64,000 bases of DNA from Flaviramulus multivorans. Lineage in GTDB: Bacteria; Bacteroidota; Bacteroidia; Flavobacteriales; Flavobacteriaceae. Each line of letters begins with the position of its first letter. The stretch's first letter is position 1. Below the pieces are notes generated by a model. It ran no database searches. It was not told the origin of the DNA and worked only from the letters and a program-made list of their open reading frames with translations. Of the stretch, positions 26,324-34,929 are shown piece by piece. The stretch spans positions 1 through 64,000 of the forward strand of contig NZ_JAKKDV010000003.1 in the NCBI RefSeq assembly GCF_021728415.1, written 5' to 3'. Position numbers and translations under genes: made by a program.

Positions 26324-26324
26324 T

Positions 26325-26873
26325 ATGCAGTGGTTAGCCAAATTTATCTATTTGAAGCTTTTAGGCTGGAAAGTTGTTGGCAATACCGATTTATCAAAAG
26401 AGTCAATAAAAAAAGCAGTAATTATTGCAGTCCCGCATACGAGTTGGCACGATTTCTATATTGGGATTCTCTTACGTTCTGTAGTTGGCTTAAAAACAAA
26501 TTTTGTTGGTAAAAAAGAATTATTTGTATTTCCAATTGGTTGGTTTTTTAGAGCTTTAGGAGGTGCGCCAATAGACAGACATACAAAAGAAAATAAAGTT
26601 GACGCAATAGCTAAATTGTTTAACGAAAAAGAGGAGTTTAGAATGGCGATGGCACCCGAAGGAACGAGAAAAAAGGTAAATAAATGGAGAACAGGCTTTT
26701 ATTATATTGCAAAAAAGGCCAATGTACCAATTATCATGATTACCTTTGATTTTGAAAACAAACAAAACAAAATTTCAGAACCTTTTTATCCTACGGATGA
26801 TATGGAAGCTGATTTTAAGTTTATGCATAATTTTTTTAAAGATGTAAAGGGCAAAATTCCCAAATATTCTTAA
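26325..26873 (+). CDS. 1-acyl-sn-glycerol-3-phosphate acyltransferase-like protein
   Basis: The 182-aa enzyme has the PlsC-family catalytic motif HTSWHD (H-x4-D, about residues 36-41), the second motif GGAPIDRH and the APEGTRKK block (about 109-116). It is short for PlsC (about 240) and may be peripheral to the membrane. It should transfer an acyl group to a lysophospholipid or related acceptor. It starts one base after the KdnB-like gene. Together with kdsB and that gene it suggests a lipid A or envelope lipid context. A terminator follows at 26991. Confidence 0.85.
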   Translation: MQWLAKFIYLKLLGWKVVGNTDLSKESIKKAVIIAVPHTSWHDFYIGILLRSVVGLKTNFVGKKELFVFPIGWFFRALGGAPIDRHTKENKVDAIAKLFNEKEEFRMAMAPEGTRKKVNKWRTGFYYIAKKANVPIIMITFDFENKQNKISEPFYPTDDMEADFKFMHNFFKDVKGKIPKYS

Positions 26874-26929
26874 TTTTTTTTTCAAATAAAAAACCTTGGC
26901 ATTAAAATTGTCGTATAGATATTGTAGCT

Positions 26930-27010
26930 ATGAAACATAAAGTAAACAATTATTTGTTCCTAAAAAGAAACATTGGCTACATAAAACAAAAAGCTACTCA
27001 TTATGAGTAG
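26930..27010 (+). other. Possible 26-codon small ORF or small RNA ending at a terminator
   Basis: ATG at 26930 opens 26 codons (MKHKVNNYLFLKRNIGYIKQ, then KATHYE) that stop inside the terminator stem. TTGGC (26896-26900) and TAGATATTG (26916-26924) lie upstream and resemble -33 and -7 elements, though the second has an extra base. This could be a short transcript of about 90 bases. Evidence is weak. Confidence 0.3.
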
Positions 27011-27018
27011 CTTTTTTT
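26991..27018. terminator. Bidirectional intrinsic terminator between convergent genes
   Basis: AAGCTACTCA (26991-27000) pairs with TGAGTAGCTT (27004-27013) around TTA, followed by seven T on the plus strand. The minus strand also has a T-rich stretch (TTTTTGTTTTA). It separates the acyltransferase gene from the metalloprotease gene. Confidence 0.85.
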
Positions 27019-27044
27019 CTTAATTAAGAATCATATCAAAGATT

Positions 27045-29639
27045 CTATTTTATCTCTTTCATAGCATTATCTATGAGCGTTCTTAAATGGTGCTTGTGCG
27101 CTATTGATGACACATCCCCAGAAGGGTTAGCCATATTTCTTATGGCTTTTAAATTATATAATGCCATAGATTTAGCATTATTAGTATAATTACCACTTTG
27201 TTTACCCGTAAGCATTCCTATTAGCATATTTGTATATTCTAATTGAAGATTTTGCCTAAATGTATTCACGTTACCATAAATATCCGTTTTAAAAATTGAA
27301 TTATTTAAATCAGTCATAAATGAAGACAAAGTGTACTTATTTCCATATAATTCCGAGTCTGTTATACGTTGTAAAGTATTTGGATGTAAAATATGATTTA
27401 GCACATTTTTTTGATAATTTAAAACTTGATTGTGAATTTTAGGGTCTTCAGGTCCTCTAAAGAAACCAAATCCACGTCTTTGCATTGCTAAATAGTTATA
27501 TAAATCATTCGGTGCATCAAAGGCATCTGGTGCAAAAACATATTTGTTTAATGCTGACATAGCACGTTTTTGGTCTGCAAGACTCACAGGTGTGTAAGGT
27601 TGTTGCGCTCCTTCTTGTCCTGCCATAGCCCGATCTACATAAACACCACCAATATATCTGGAAATTACATTAGCTGCACCAGCTTTTTGGCCACTTAATA
27701 AATAATAAACACGTCTAAGTTCTTGATACGATTCATCATCTTTAATAAATTTATCCTTAACTGTTTTCATTAGGTCATTTGACAATTCTATACGATCTAT
27801 AGAGTATCTTATAGCGTCGTTAGATTGATCATTAGTCATAACTCTTGGATCAATCGCTTTACCTGGAGAACGCATATCATCAGCATCATTACCAAAAATA
27901 AGTTCAGGCTTTGTTGATTGTTTTAATAAATTTTCTCTTTCTTCTTGCGTTTTAAAAGGCATATAACCAAACTGAATGGCCCAAATATCATAAGGTCCCA
28001 CGGCAACATCATCATACTGTCCTTGTTTACTTCTATCTCTTGTAATGTTTAAAGTAGCATAATCCATTACTGAAGCTGTTAAACATTTTCCTTTAATAAA
28101 TTCAGGGTCAGCTAATTGCTCAGGCGAATATAAATAACTTGCTTTCATATTATGATTCAACCCTAAAGTATGCCCAACTTCGTGCATGATTAAAGCCAAC
28201 ATCGATTCTCTCTTAACGCGTTCCATTTCCATATCAGAAGTACCAGTTGCTGATGCCACTGCATTGGCAAACATGATATCATCATGCATTAAATGACCTA
28301 ACGAACAATAAAAATTGTCTTTCTCATTAAAATCATTGTACTCATAAGGTTCTTCAGCGGTAGCTAATTCATAAACTTTATCATAGAAAACTCTATTTGT
28401 AAAATGAACGAACTCAAGCATAATATCAGCCCCTAAAATTTGACCTGTTTTAGGATTTACAAAACTTGGTCCGTAACCACCAAATGGAGGTCGTGGAGAA
28501 GACGTCCATCTTAATACGTTATATCTTATATCACCAGCATCCCAATCGGCATCATCTGGTTGAATTTTTACAACCATAGCATTCTTAAAACCTGCTTTTT
28601 CAAAGGCTTCATTCCATTGTAAAACACCTTCTTTAATAGTTTCTCTCCATTCCATTGGTGTTGAATTTTCAATCCACCAGGTTATTGGTTCAACTGGTTC
28701 GGATATTGCTAATTCAGGATTTTTCTTTTCCAAATTCCATCGGTGAACCAAATCTCTATAAGGTGTCGAACTCGTTGAGGTTTGATCTTCAACTTGAGTA
28801 GTAAAATAGCCCACTCTTGGGTCATCCAATCTAATCTTATAATTATTATCTGGAATTTCAATTAAATCATGCAATACTTTAATACTCACATTTCTACCAT
28901 CTGAAACGGCATTAGAACCACCATTTAAAACCGAAGGTGATGAGTATACATATTCTACTTTCACATTAGTGTTGTTTGGGTAGTTTTTTATCTCATTTAC
29001 TTTTGTTTTTCCTTTATCTAAACTCCCAAGCTTAAAAGCTGTAGGAGGAGTTCCAGGTCTTGATGGAGGCTTTATTTGTAACAATGTTTCTTTTAAAAAT
29101 AAATCATCCGCTTTTACTAAATAAAGACCATCTTTTTTGTCGTGAGCTTCAATTTTTAAACTAGCCATATTACCCAAACTTATGTTGGCATCTTTCGATT
29201 TTGCCAAAGGACTTTCTGGGTCAAAATAAAAGGAGGTATTTTGAGTAACAAACTCTATTTTGTCAAAATACTTTTTAATTTTAAATACTTTAGAACCTCG
29301 GTATGAGCCTCTATTAATTCTTCCAGCATCTAAAACACCATCAGCAACCTGGCTGAAGTGAATATATTCTTTACCGATTTGATCTTCTGAAATTAGTAAC
29401 TGTAAAGACCCCGTAATGGTATCTTGATACATGGTAAATAGTCCTTCGATTTTTTTACTAGATTTAGTTAAATCCTTAATCGTTTTCTCTTTCGACTTTT
29501 TTTCTGGTGCTACTGCTGCTTCGGTCTGGTTTTTATCTTTTTTCTTTTTTCTGTTTTGTGCTTCAACAGAATTTGAAGTTAAAAAGCAACCAGTTACAAA
29601 GAGTAACATTGCAAATTTAATAGTGTGTTTTAGTTTCAT
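27045..29639 (-). CDS. Large secreted zinc-dependent metalloprotease (DUF5117/DUF5118 type)
   Basis: The 864-aa protein has a signal peptide (FAMLLFVTGCFLTSNSVEAQ), then a lysine-rich linker, then the DUF5118/DUF5117 N-terminal domains (TMYQDTITGSLQLLISEDQI region). The metzincin site HEVGHTLGLNHN lies at about residue 485. The C-terminal third is helical. These proteases are common in Bacteroidota and act in the periplasm or outside; substrates are unknown. The cysteine in GCFL is inside the hydrophobic stretch, so a lipoprotein is possible but the SVEAQ cleavage site is better. It stands alone with a terminator downstream. Confidence 0.92.
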   Translation of the reverse strand: MKLKHTIKFAMLLFVTGCFLTSNSVEAQNRKKKKDKNQTEAAVAPEKKSKEKTIKDLTKSSKKIEGLFTMYQDTITGSLQLLISEDQIGKEYIHFSQVADGVLDAGRINRGSYRGSKVFKIKKYFDKIEFVTQNTSFYFDPESPLAKSKDANISLGNMASLKIEAHDKKDGLYLVKADDLFLKETLLQIKPPSRPGTPPTAFKLGSLDKGKTKVNEIKNYPNNTNVKVEYVYSSPSVLNGGSNAVSDGRNVSIKVLHDLIEIPDNNYKIRLDDPRVGYFTTQVEDQTSTSSTPYRDLVHRWNLEKKNPELAISEPVEPITWWIENSTPMEWRETIKEGVLQWNEAFEKAGFKNAMVVKIQPDDADWDAGDIRYNVLRWTSSPRPPFGGYGPSFVNPKTGQILGADIMLEFVHFTNRVFYDKVYELATAEEPYEYNDFNEKDNFYCSLGHLMHDDIMFANAVASATGTSDMEMERVKRESMLALIMHEVGHTLGLNHNMKASYLYSPEQLADPEFIKGKCLTASVMDYATLNITRDRSKQGQYDDVAVGPYDIWAIQFGYMPFKTQEERENLLKQSTKPELIFGNDADDMRSPGKAIDPRVMTNDQSNDAIRYSIDRIELSNDLMKTVKDKFIKDDESYQELRRVYYLLSGQKAGAANVISRYIGGVYVDRAMAGQEGAQQPYTPVSLADQKRAMSALNKYVFAPDAFDAPNDLYNYLAMQRRGFGFFRGPEDPKIHNQVLNYQKNVLNHILHPNTLQRITDSELYGNKYTLSSFMTDLNNSIFKTDIYGNVNTFRQNLQLEYTNMLIGMLTGKQSGNYTNNAKSMALYNLKAIRNMANPSGDVSSIAHKHHLRTLIDNAMKEIK

Positions 29640-29791
29640 ATTGAAATAATTTTAGGAAAGTATCCTTGTTATTTGAATTAGTCGGAAGTAAAAATAATGA
29701 TAAACAAATGTTAAAATGTCTAAATAAAAGTTAAAATATTTATTTCTGTCTATTCGTAGGCTTCTGTTATATTTCAGTATCTTTATAAACT

Positions 29792-30526
29792 ATGATAAAA
29801 GACACAAAAATTGCCGTATTAATAGATGGAGATAATATCCCTTCAAAATACATTTCCGAAATGATGGAAGAAATCACGAAATACGGTACACCTACGATAA
29901 AAAGAATATATGGAGACTGGACCAAACCGCATTTGTCAAAATGGAAGCATATTCTACTTGAAAACGCCATAACACCTATACAACAATATGGTTATACTAC
30001 CGGTAAAAATGCAACTGATTCTGCAATGATAATAGATGCCATGGATATTTTGTATTCAGAAAAAGTTAACGGATTTTGTTTAGTATCATCTGATAGTGAT
30101 TTTACTAAATTGGCAACACGTTTGCGTGAAGCAGGCATGGTCGTTTACGGTATGGGAGAGAAAAAAACTCCAAATCCATTTATTGTTGCTTGCGATAAGT
30201 TTATTTATTTGGAAATTTTGGCATCCGACGAAAGTGAAAAAGGAGCTAAGAGTGGAAAAGCCAAAAAGGAAAACTTATATAATATAACACCTAAAGTGAT
30301 AAAACTACTTCAGAATTCTGTTGATGATGCTGCCGATGATGATGGTTGGGCATTTTTAGGTGATGTTGGTTCGTTAATACTTAAAAAACAACCTAATTTT
30401 GATTCTCGTAATTTTGGGTTTCAAAAACTAACCCCTCTTTTTAAATCGCTACCTCAGTTTGAAATGGAACAACGTGACCAAAGTAACGGGCGATTTAAAC
30501 TTATTTATGTAAGAAATAAAAATTAA
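29792..30526 (+). CDS. NYN-domain RNase-like protein with C-terminal LOTUS/OST-HTH domain
   Basis: The 244-aa protein has an N-terminal NYN/PIN-like nuclease domain (residues 5-150), with acidic residues in LIDGDNIPSK (about 9-18), TGKNATDSAMIIDAMD and VSSDSDFTKLATRL. After a lysine-rich linker comes a C-terminal domain of about 70 residues (KLLQNSVDDAADDDGWAFLG, SRNFGFQKLTPLFK) matching OST-HTH/LOTUS RNA-binding modules. It probably cuts or binds structured RNA. Its stop overlaps that of the convergent oxidoreductase gene by 4 bases. A near-consensus -7 element TATCTTTA (29778-29785) lies only 6 bases before the ATG, so the message may be nearly leaderless. Confidence 0.88.
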   Translation: MIKDTKIAVLIDGDNIPSKYISEMMEEITKYGTPTIKRIYGDWTKPHLSKWKHILLENAITPIQQYGYTTGKNATDSAMIIDAMDILYSEKVNGFCLVSSDSDFTKLATRLREAGMVVYGMGEKKTPNPFIVACDKFIYLEILASDESEKGAKSGKAKKENLYNITPKVIKLLQNSVDDAADDDGWAFLGDVGSLILKKQPNFDSRNFGFQKLTPLFKSLPQFEMEQRDQSNGRFKLIYVRNKN

Positions 30527-31509
30527 ATTTTTCCAAGAATTTTATCCATTACCCAACTAGTATGTAAAGCAGTAGCACCTGTAGATGGATGCACTTTACT
30601 ATTGTCAAAAAGATAGTCTCTCATGTTTTCTACATGAGGTGTTTGAATATGCTTAGGGTTTTCTATAAAAATAGATTCATTTTTTAAACTACTTTTTAAA
30701 ACTACAGGGTTTTCATGAAAAATTGAAAATTCTATAGTGCCTTTATTCCCATAAATAACAACATCATCAACATGGTCATTACAACCAAAATTCCAAGTTC
30801 CAGAGCCTGTAATTCCATTTTCGTGTAACCAACAGCTTGAAACCGCATCATTTGCGGTATAAAGATTTTGTTGGTTGATGCTTACGCCATATGCTTCTTT
30901 AATATTTCCTAAAAAGAATGTGAACAAATCTAAACTATGACTCGCTAAATCATCGAAATAACCAGCAGTTGCAATGTTGGCATCAGTTCGCCAATTGTAT
31001 GATTTTGCTACATCAACTTTACTTGCAGGTTTGCTTAAATGAGCGGTTATATGCCTTACTTCACCAATTAATTTGTCATCTAACCATTCCTTTATTTTTA
31101 AAAAGCGGGGTAAAGAGCGTCTATAATAGGCTACAAATAGTGGGATGTTTGCTTTATTGAACACCTCATATATTTCTAAGGCTTCATGATAATTGGGTGT
31201 AATAGGCTTTTCAATACAACAAGGTTTTCCTGCTTTGGCAACTTTTAATGCGTAATAGTGGTGTGTATCGGGAGGTGTTGCAATATAAATTGCATCAATA
31301 TCACTATCGTTTATTAATTCATCAGCATCGGTATGGAATTTTTTTACAGTGTGTCTTTTTGCGTAATCTTCAGCTTTTTCTGCATCACGACGCATAACAG
31401 CTTCTAAATTAAAACCCTCTGTGTTTTTAAATGCTGGACCACTTTTTATTTCAGTTACATTGCCACAACCTATAATACCCCAATTTATTATGTTCTTTTG
31501 TTGGCTCAT
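30523..31509 (-). CDS. Gfo/Idh/MocA family oxidoreductase
   Basis: The 328-aa protein has the dinucleotide-binding GIIGCGNVTEIKSGPAF (about residues 11-27), DAIYIATPPDTH, and the catalytic-lysine motif CIEKPITPN (about 96-104). The C-terminal sheet domain carries GYFDDLASHSLDLFTFFLG. It likely oxidises or reduces a sugar or inositol derivative with NAD(P). A perfect 36-bp palindrome ends 5 bases before its ATG. This gene therefore sits immediately behind what looks like the yebC terminator, and may be expressed only by readthrough. Confidence 0.9.
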   Translation of the reverse strand: MSQQKNIINWGIIGCGNVTEIKSGPAFKNTEGFNLEAVMRRDAEKAEDYAKRHTVKKFHTDADELINDSDIDAIYIATPPDTHHYYALKVAKAGKPCCIEKPITPNYHEALEIYEVFNKANIPLFVAYYRRSLPRFLKIKEWLDDKLIGEVRHITAHLSKPASKVDVAKSYNWRTDANIATAGYFDDLASHSLDLFTFFLGNIKEAYGVSINQQNLYTANDAVSSCWLHENGITGSGTWNFGCNDHVDDVVIYGNKGTIEFSIFHENPVVLKSSLKNESIFIENPKHIQTPHVENMRDYLFDNSKVHPSTGATALHTSWVMDKILGKI

Positions 31510-31514
31510 ATAAA

Positions 31515-31550
31515 AATTAAAAAGAGAGTACTAGTACTCTCTTTTTAATT
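31515..31550 (-). terminator. Perfect 36-bp palindrome, terminator of yebC abutting the next start codon
   Basis: Arms of 16 bases (31515-31530 and 31535-31550, with the outer ends AATTAAAAAG and CTTTTTAATT) enclose CTAG. On the minus strand the stem runs into TTTTTAATTTTTAT and then the ATG of the oxidoreductase at 31509. It lies 10 bases after the yebC stop. Confidence 0.75.
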
Positions 31551-31560
31551 ATCTTAATTA

Positions 31561-32280
31561 TTATTCTTCACTTTCTTCCATGGTGTGATATACGTTTTGT
31601 ACATCATCATCTTCTTCAAGTTTTTCAAGAAGTTTTTCAACATCTTCTGCTTGCTCTGGTGTTAACTTTTTAGTAACCTGTGGAATACGTTCAAAACCCG
31701 AAGATAGTATTTCAATACCTTTTTCCTCCAGTGCCGCTTGTATAGCACCAAAGCTTTCAAAAGGAGCATAAATTAAAATGCCATCATCATCAACAAAAAC
31801 TTCTTCAGCGCCATAATCAATAAATTCCAATTCTATTTCTTCAGGGTCTAAGCCTTCTCCATTTATTCTAAAATTGCAAGTATGGTCGAACATAAAAACC
31901 ACCGACCCAGATGTTCCCAAACTTCCATCACATTTATTAAAATAACTACGCACGTTGGCTACAGTTCTGGTGTTATTATCTGTTGCAGTTTCTACTAAAA
32001 TAGCGATACCGTGCGGAGCATAGCCTTCAAAAATAACTTCTTTGTAATCACCTTGGTTTTTATCACTTGCTCGTTTAATCGCTCTTTCAACATTGTCTTT
32101 AGGCATGTTTACAGACTTTGCATTCTGTATTACTGCTCTTAAACGGGCATTACTATCTGGGTCTGGACCTCCTTCTTTTACAGCCATAACAATATCCTTA
32201 CCAATGCGAGTAAAAGCTTTACTCATGGCAGACCAACGTTTCATCTTTCTTGCTTTTCTAAATTCAAAAGCTCTTCCCAT
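31561..32280 (-). CDS. YebC/PmpR family transcriptional or translational regulator
   Basis: The 239-aa protein has the family start MGRAFEFRKARKMKRW, the AMSKAFTRIGKDI block, NARLRAVIQNAKSVNMPKDN, and the acidic C-terminus ending MEESEE. YebC-family proteins are DNA-binding regulators, and recent work ties some to relief of ribosome stalling. I start at 32280; the in-frame ATG at 32310 overlaps a -7 element. A strong hairpin follows the stop codon. Confidence 0.93.
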   Translation of the reverse strand: MGRAFEFRKARKMKRWSAMSKAFTRIGKDIVMAVKEGGPDPDSNARLRAVIQNAKSVNMPKDNVERAIKRASDKNQGDYKEVIFEGYAPHGIAILVETATDNNTRTVANVRSYFNKCDGSLGTSGSVVFMFDHTCNFRINGEGLDPEEIELEFIDYGAEEVFVDDDGILIYAPFESFGAIQAALEEKGIEILSSGFERIPQVTKKLTPEQAEDVEKLLEKLEEDDDVQNVYHTMEESEE

Positions 32281-32307
32281 AGTATAATAGTTTGATTTAT
32301 TTGATGG

Positions 32308-32334
32308 CAAATTTAAAAAAATCTACTAACCCAA
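32308..32334 (-). promoter_or_regulatory. Promoter of yebC
   Basis: On the minus strand TTG (32332-32334) is followed after 16 bases by TAAATTTG (32308-32315), an exact -7 match. The leader to the ATG at 32280 would be about 20 bases. Confidence 0.5.
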
Positions 32335-32351
32335 ATAATTTATGTGTTTAT

Positions 32352-32645
32352 TTATTCGTCTTCTGGCTCAACAATATTTTCAATGGCTTCAGCAAGCTTA
32401 AAGTCTTTTTCTGTGATTCCATTAGCATCATGTGTGGATAATGAAATGGTTAAAACATTATAAACATTTGACCAGTTTGGATGATGGTTTAATGCTTCAC
32501 ATTCAAAGGCTATTCTGCTCATGGCACTAAAACAATCTTTAAAGTTTTCAAATTCAAATTCAGCGTGTAACGCATTGTCATAATATTCCCAATCAGGGAA
32601 ACGAAGGATTCTTTTTTCTATGTCTTGATCAGATAATTTATCCAT
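32352..32645 (-). CDS. phhB: 4a-hydroxytetrahydrobiopterin dehydratase (pterin-4a-carbinolamine dehydratase)
   Basis: The 97-aa enzyme recycles the pterin cofactor of aromatic amino acid hydroxylases. The active-site motif EALNHHPNWSNVYN (about residues 49-62) and THDANGITEKDFKLA (about 71-85) are complete. Length is typical (about 95-105). No aromatic amino acid hydroxylase is in the window, so its partner must lie elsewhere; a moonlighting role is known in some organisms. It lies 71 bases upstream of yebC on the same strand. Confidence 0.93.
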   Translation of the reverse strand: MDKLSDQDIEKRILRFPDWEYYDNALHAEFEFENFKDCFSAMSRIAFECEALNHHPNWSNVYNVLTISLSTHDANGITEKDFKLAEAIENIVEPEDE

Positions 32646-32737
32646 AATAATATCGAATTATATTTTAATACAATGTAATCATTTACGCTTTTAAAGTCAA
32701 ATAAAGCGCTTGGTTTTTAAGCTGAAGAGGTTATGAC

Positions 32738-33577
32738 TTAAACTTTTAATTCATTTAATATTTCCTGACTGTTCAAATTTAAATTTTTAGGCAATAGGTT
32801 GTATTTTGGCAATACTGCTAAATATCTTTCGTCATTGGTAGTGTAAACGTGTTTAAATATTGCTTTGGTTTCTAAATTTAGGGTTGAAATAATTTCCTTT
32901 ATAAAATCATCATGATGCACTAAATCTGAACTTCCTAAATGAAATATGCCCGTTTTATTTCTATTAATGATATAGTGAATTTGTTGTGTTACTTTATTAT
33001 CTGAATTAACATTCATGATTAAATTAGGAAATATTTCAATGGGTTTATTTTCGTTAATATGTTGATGCATTTCTAATATTCTAGGACATTGATTTCCAAA
33101 TACCATAGGTAATCTTAAAATTACGACTCGCTTTTTTGGTAAACGCAAAAGCATGTTTTCAATTTTTATTTTGAAATGCCCGTAAATACTATTACTGTAG
33201 GTCTTGTCTTGTTCGTAACTTGGGTATTTGCTGTAAGCATCAAAAACATTAGCAGACGATAGAAAAATAAGTTTAGAATCGTTTTTAAAAATATACTCAG
33301 AAAGGTGTTGATGAAGCAGTACTTGTTTTGAAAAATCACCACGGAGCGCTGAAATTATGATGGACGGTTTTACTATTTCAAGAATTTCAAAAATATCATC
33401 ATCTTCAAAATTATATTCAAAGAAGTGATGGTTTTTTTCTAAAGATTTATTGCTGGTATTGTAGGTGCCAAAAGTTTTAAAATAGGGGCATAGTTCTTTA
33501 TAAATAGCGCTCCCTAAAAAGCCACTAGCACCTAATATCAGTATGGTATGTTTACTTTCTTTCCCCGTCTCTTTCAT
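32738..33577 (-). CDS. RmlD-like NAD(P)-dependent sugar-nucleotide reductase/epimerase
   Basis: The 279-aa short-chain dehydrogenase has the nucleotide-binding LILGASGFLGSAIY (about residues 13-26), IIISALRGD, a serine before FLSSANVFD and the catalytic YGHFK (about 132-136). It fits the RmlD_sub_bind group, which reduces dTDP-4-keto sugars or related nucleotides. The usual rml neighbours are absent, so the substrate is open. It starts 14 bases after the gcvT stop and is likely co-transcribed. Confidence 0.85.
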   Translation of the reverse strand: MKETGKESKHTILILGASGFLGSAIYKELCPYFKTFGTYNTSNKSLEKNHHFFEYNFEDDDIFEILEIVKPSIIISALRGDFSKQVLLHQHLSEYIFKNDSKLIFLSSANVFDAYSKYPSYEQDKTYSNSIYGHFKIKIENMLLRLPKKRVVILRLPMVFGNQCPRILEMHQHINENKPIEIFPNLIMNVNSDNKVTQQIHYIINRNKTGIFHLGSSDLVHHDDFIKEIISTLNLETKAIFKHVYTTNDERYLAVLPKYNLLPKNLNLNSQEILNELKV

Positions 33578-33591
33578 TAACCAAGAAAATA

Positions 33592-34674
33592 TTATTTTTT
33601 ATAAAAGGGGAGTTTTACAACTGTTGCAGGAATGGCATTTTTCCGTATTTGAATATTTAATTTACTACCAATGTCAGCAAAAACAGTTGGAACATATCCT
33701 AAACCAATGCCTTTTCCTAAACTTGGAGACATCGTACCGGAAGTTACTATGCCTATCGTTTTTCCATTGCTGTCAACAATATCATAACCATGTCGCGGAA
33801 TACCACGTTCATCTAATTCAAAAGCTATTAATTTGCGCTCCGGACCTTGTTCTTTTTCTCTTTTTAAGGCTTCAGAATTTGTAAAATCTTTTGTGAATTT
33901 ACATACCCAACCTAAGCCAGCCTCAATAGGCGAGGTCGTATCATCAATATCATTCCCATAAAGACAATATCCCATTTCTAAGCGCAATGTATCACGTGCG
34001 GCTAACCCAATAGGTTTGATACCAAAATCAGCACCAGCTTCAAAAACTTTATCCCAAATTTGCTTGACTTCGTTGTTTTTACAATAAATTTCAAATCCGC
34101 CACTTCCAGTATATCCTGTAGCCGAAATAATAACATGCTCGATACCTGCAAAATCACCTACTACAAAATTGTAAAAATTGATAGCAGATAAATCATGACT
34201 TGTTAAAGATTGCATGGCTTCAATAGCTTTTGGACCTTGAATGGCAAGAAGTGAATAGTTTTCACTTAAGTCCCGCATCGTAGCACCTACATCATTTTTA
34301 GATTGTATCCAATTCCAATCCTTTTCAATATTACTCGCATTTACCACCAGTAAATAGGTGTCTTCCTTTACGCGATAAATAATTAAATCGTCAACAACGC
34401 CACCATCATCATTTGGTAAACAGCTGTATTGTGCTTTTCCAACAGTAAGTTTTGAAGCGTCATTACTTGATACTTTTTGAATCAATTCTAACGCATATTC
34501 GCCTTCAATTAAAAACTCACCCATATGCGATACATCAAACACACCTACAGCATTCCTAACAGTTTCGTGTTCTGTGTTTACACCTTCGTATTGGACAGGC
34601 ATATTATAGCCCGCAAAAGGCACCATTTTAGCTCCTAACGCTTCGTGAGTTGATGATAATGCAGTATTTTTCAT
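33592..34674 (-). CDS. gcvT: Glycine cleavage system T protein (aminomethyltransferase)
   Basis: The 360-aa enzyme releases ammonia from the aminomethyl group on lipoyl-GcvH and passes the one-carbon unit to tetrahydrofolate. Typical segments are [15 protein letters not shown] (about residues 18-32), [28 protein letters not shown]-like, [12 protein letters not shown] and [18 protein letters not shown]. Length matches the family. gcvP and gcvH are elsewhere, as is common in Flavobacteriia. I looked for a glycine riboswitch upstream and found none. Confidence 0.97.
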   Translation of the reverse strand: MKNTALSSTHEALGAKMVPFAGYNMPVQYEGVNTEHETVRNAVGVFDVSHMGEFLIEGEYALELIQKVSSNDASKLTVGKAQYSCLPNDDGGVVDDLIIYRVKEDTYLLVVNASNIEKDWNWIQSKNDVGATMRDLSENYSLLAIQGPKAIEAMQSLTSHDLSAINFYNFVVGDFAGIEHVIISATGYTGSGGFEIYCKNNEVKQIWDKVFEAGADFGIKPIGLAARDTLRLEMGYCLYGNDIDDTTSPIEAGLGWVCKFTKDFTNSEALKREKEQGPERKLIAFELDERGIPRHGYDIVDSNGKTIGIVTSGTMSPSLGKGIGLGYVPTVFADIGSKLNIQIRKNAIPATVVKLPFYKK

Positions 34675-34703
34675 TTGCTTTTTTTGAATAAAATATTATG
34701 ATG

Positions 34704-34711
34704 GGCAAATG
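34704..34711 (-). promoter_or_regulatory. -7 promoter element for gcvT
   Basis: On the minus strand the element is TACATTTG, an exact match, 29 bases before the gcvT ATG at 34674. No -33 TTG at the expected place. Confidence 0.5.
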
Positions 34712-34799
34712 TATTGAAAATTTATAGATATTACTTTCGTGGAAGAATGAAAAGCTTCTAGAATTAGTTTTAGATTTTAGAGTTGTTTTATGAAGTTTA

Positions 34800-34834
34800 C
34801 TTAACCAGCTTGTGAATTGTAAGTCGTGGTTAAG
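34800..34834. other. Inverted repeat in the gap upstream of gcvT
   Basis: CTTAACCA (34800-34807) and TGGTTAAG (34827-34834) flank 19 bases. The next 50 bases (34855-34905) are more G-rich than the surroundings, with ACCAGGGGGAAG. It may be a remnant of a mobile or cassette element, or just the terminator region of the lipoprotein gene. No gene is seen in 34675-34929. Confidence 0.3.
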
Positions 34835-34929
34835 CAACTAAATTTAATAAAAATGAAACGAACCAGGGGGAAGTCATCAGGATTTTCGGAATAGGCTAGA
34901 ACCAAGCGGTTATTTTTACACGATGTTAA

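Noticed and set aside
32281-32310. Longer YebC start at 32310
   Set aside because: The family begins at MGRAFEFRKARK (32280), and the -7 element overlaps the upstream ATG.
34838-34900. 13-codon ORF starting MKRTRGKSSG
   Set aside because: Too short, no promoter or conserved context, and inside a compositional oddity better described as an intergenic remnant.
34675-34929. Glycine riboswitch upstream of gcvT
   Set aside because: I looked for paired conserved riboswitch cores on the minus strand and found none; only a -7 element and an inverted repeat are visible.
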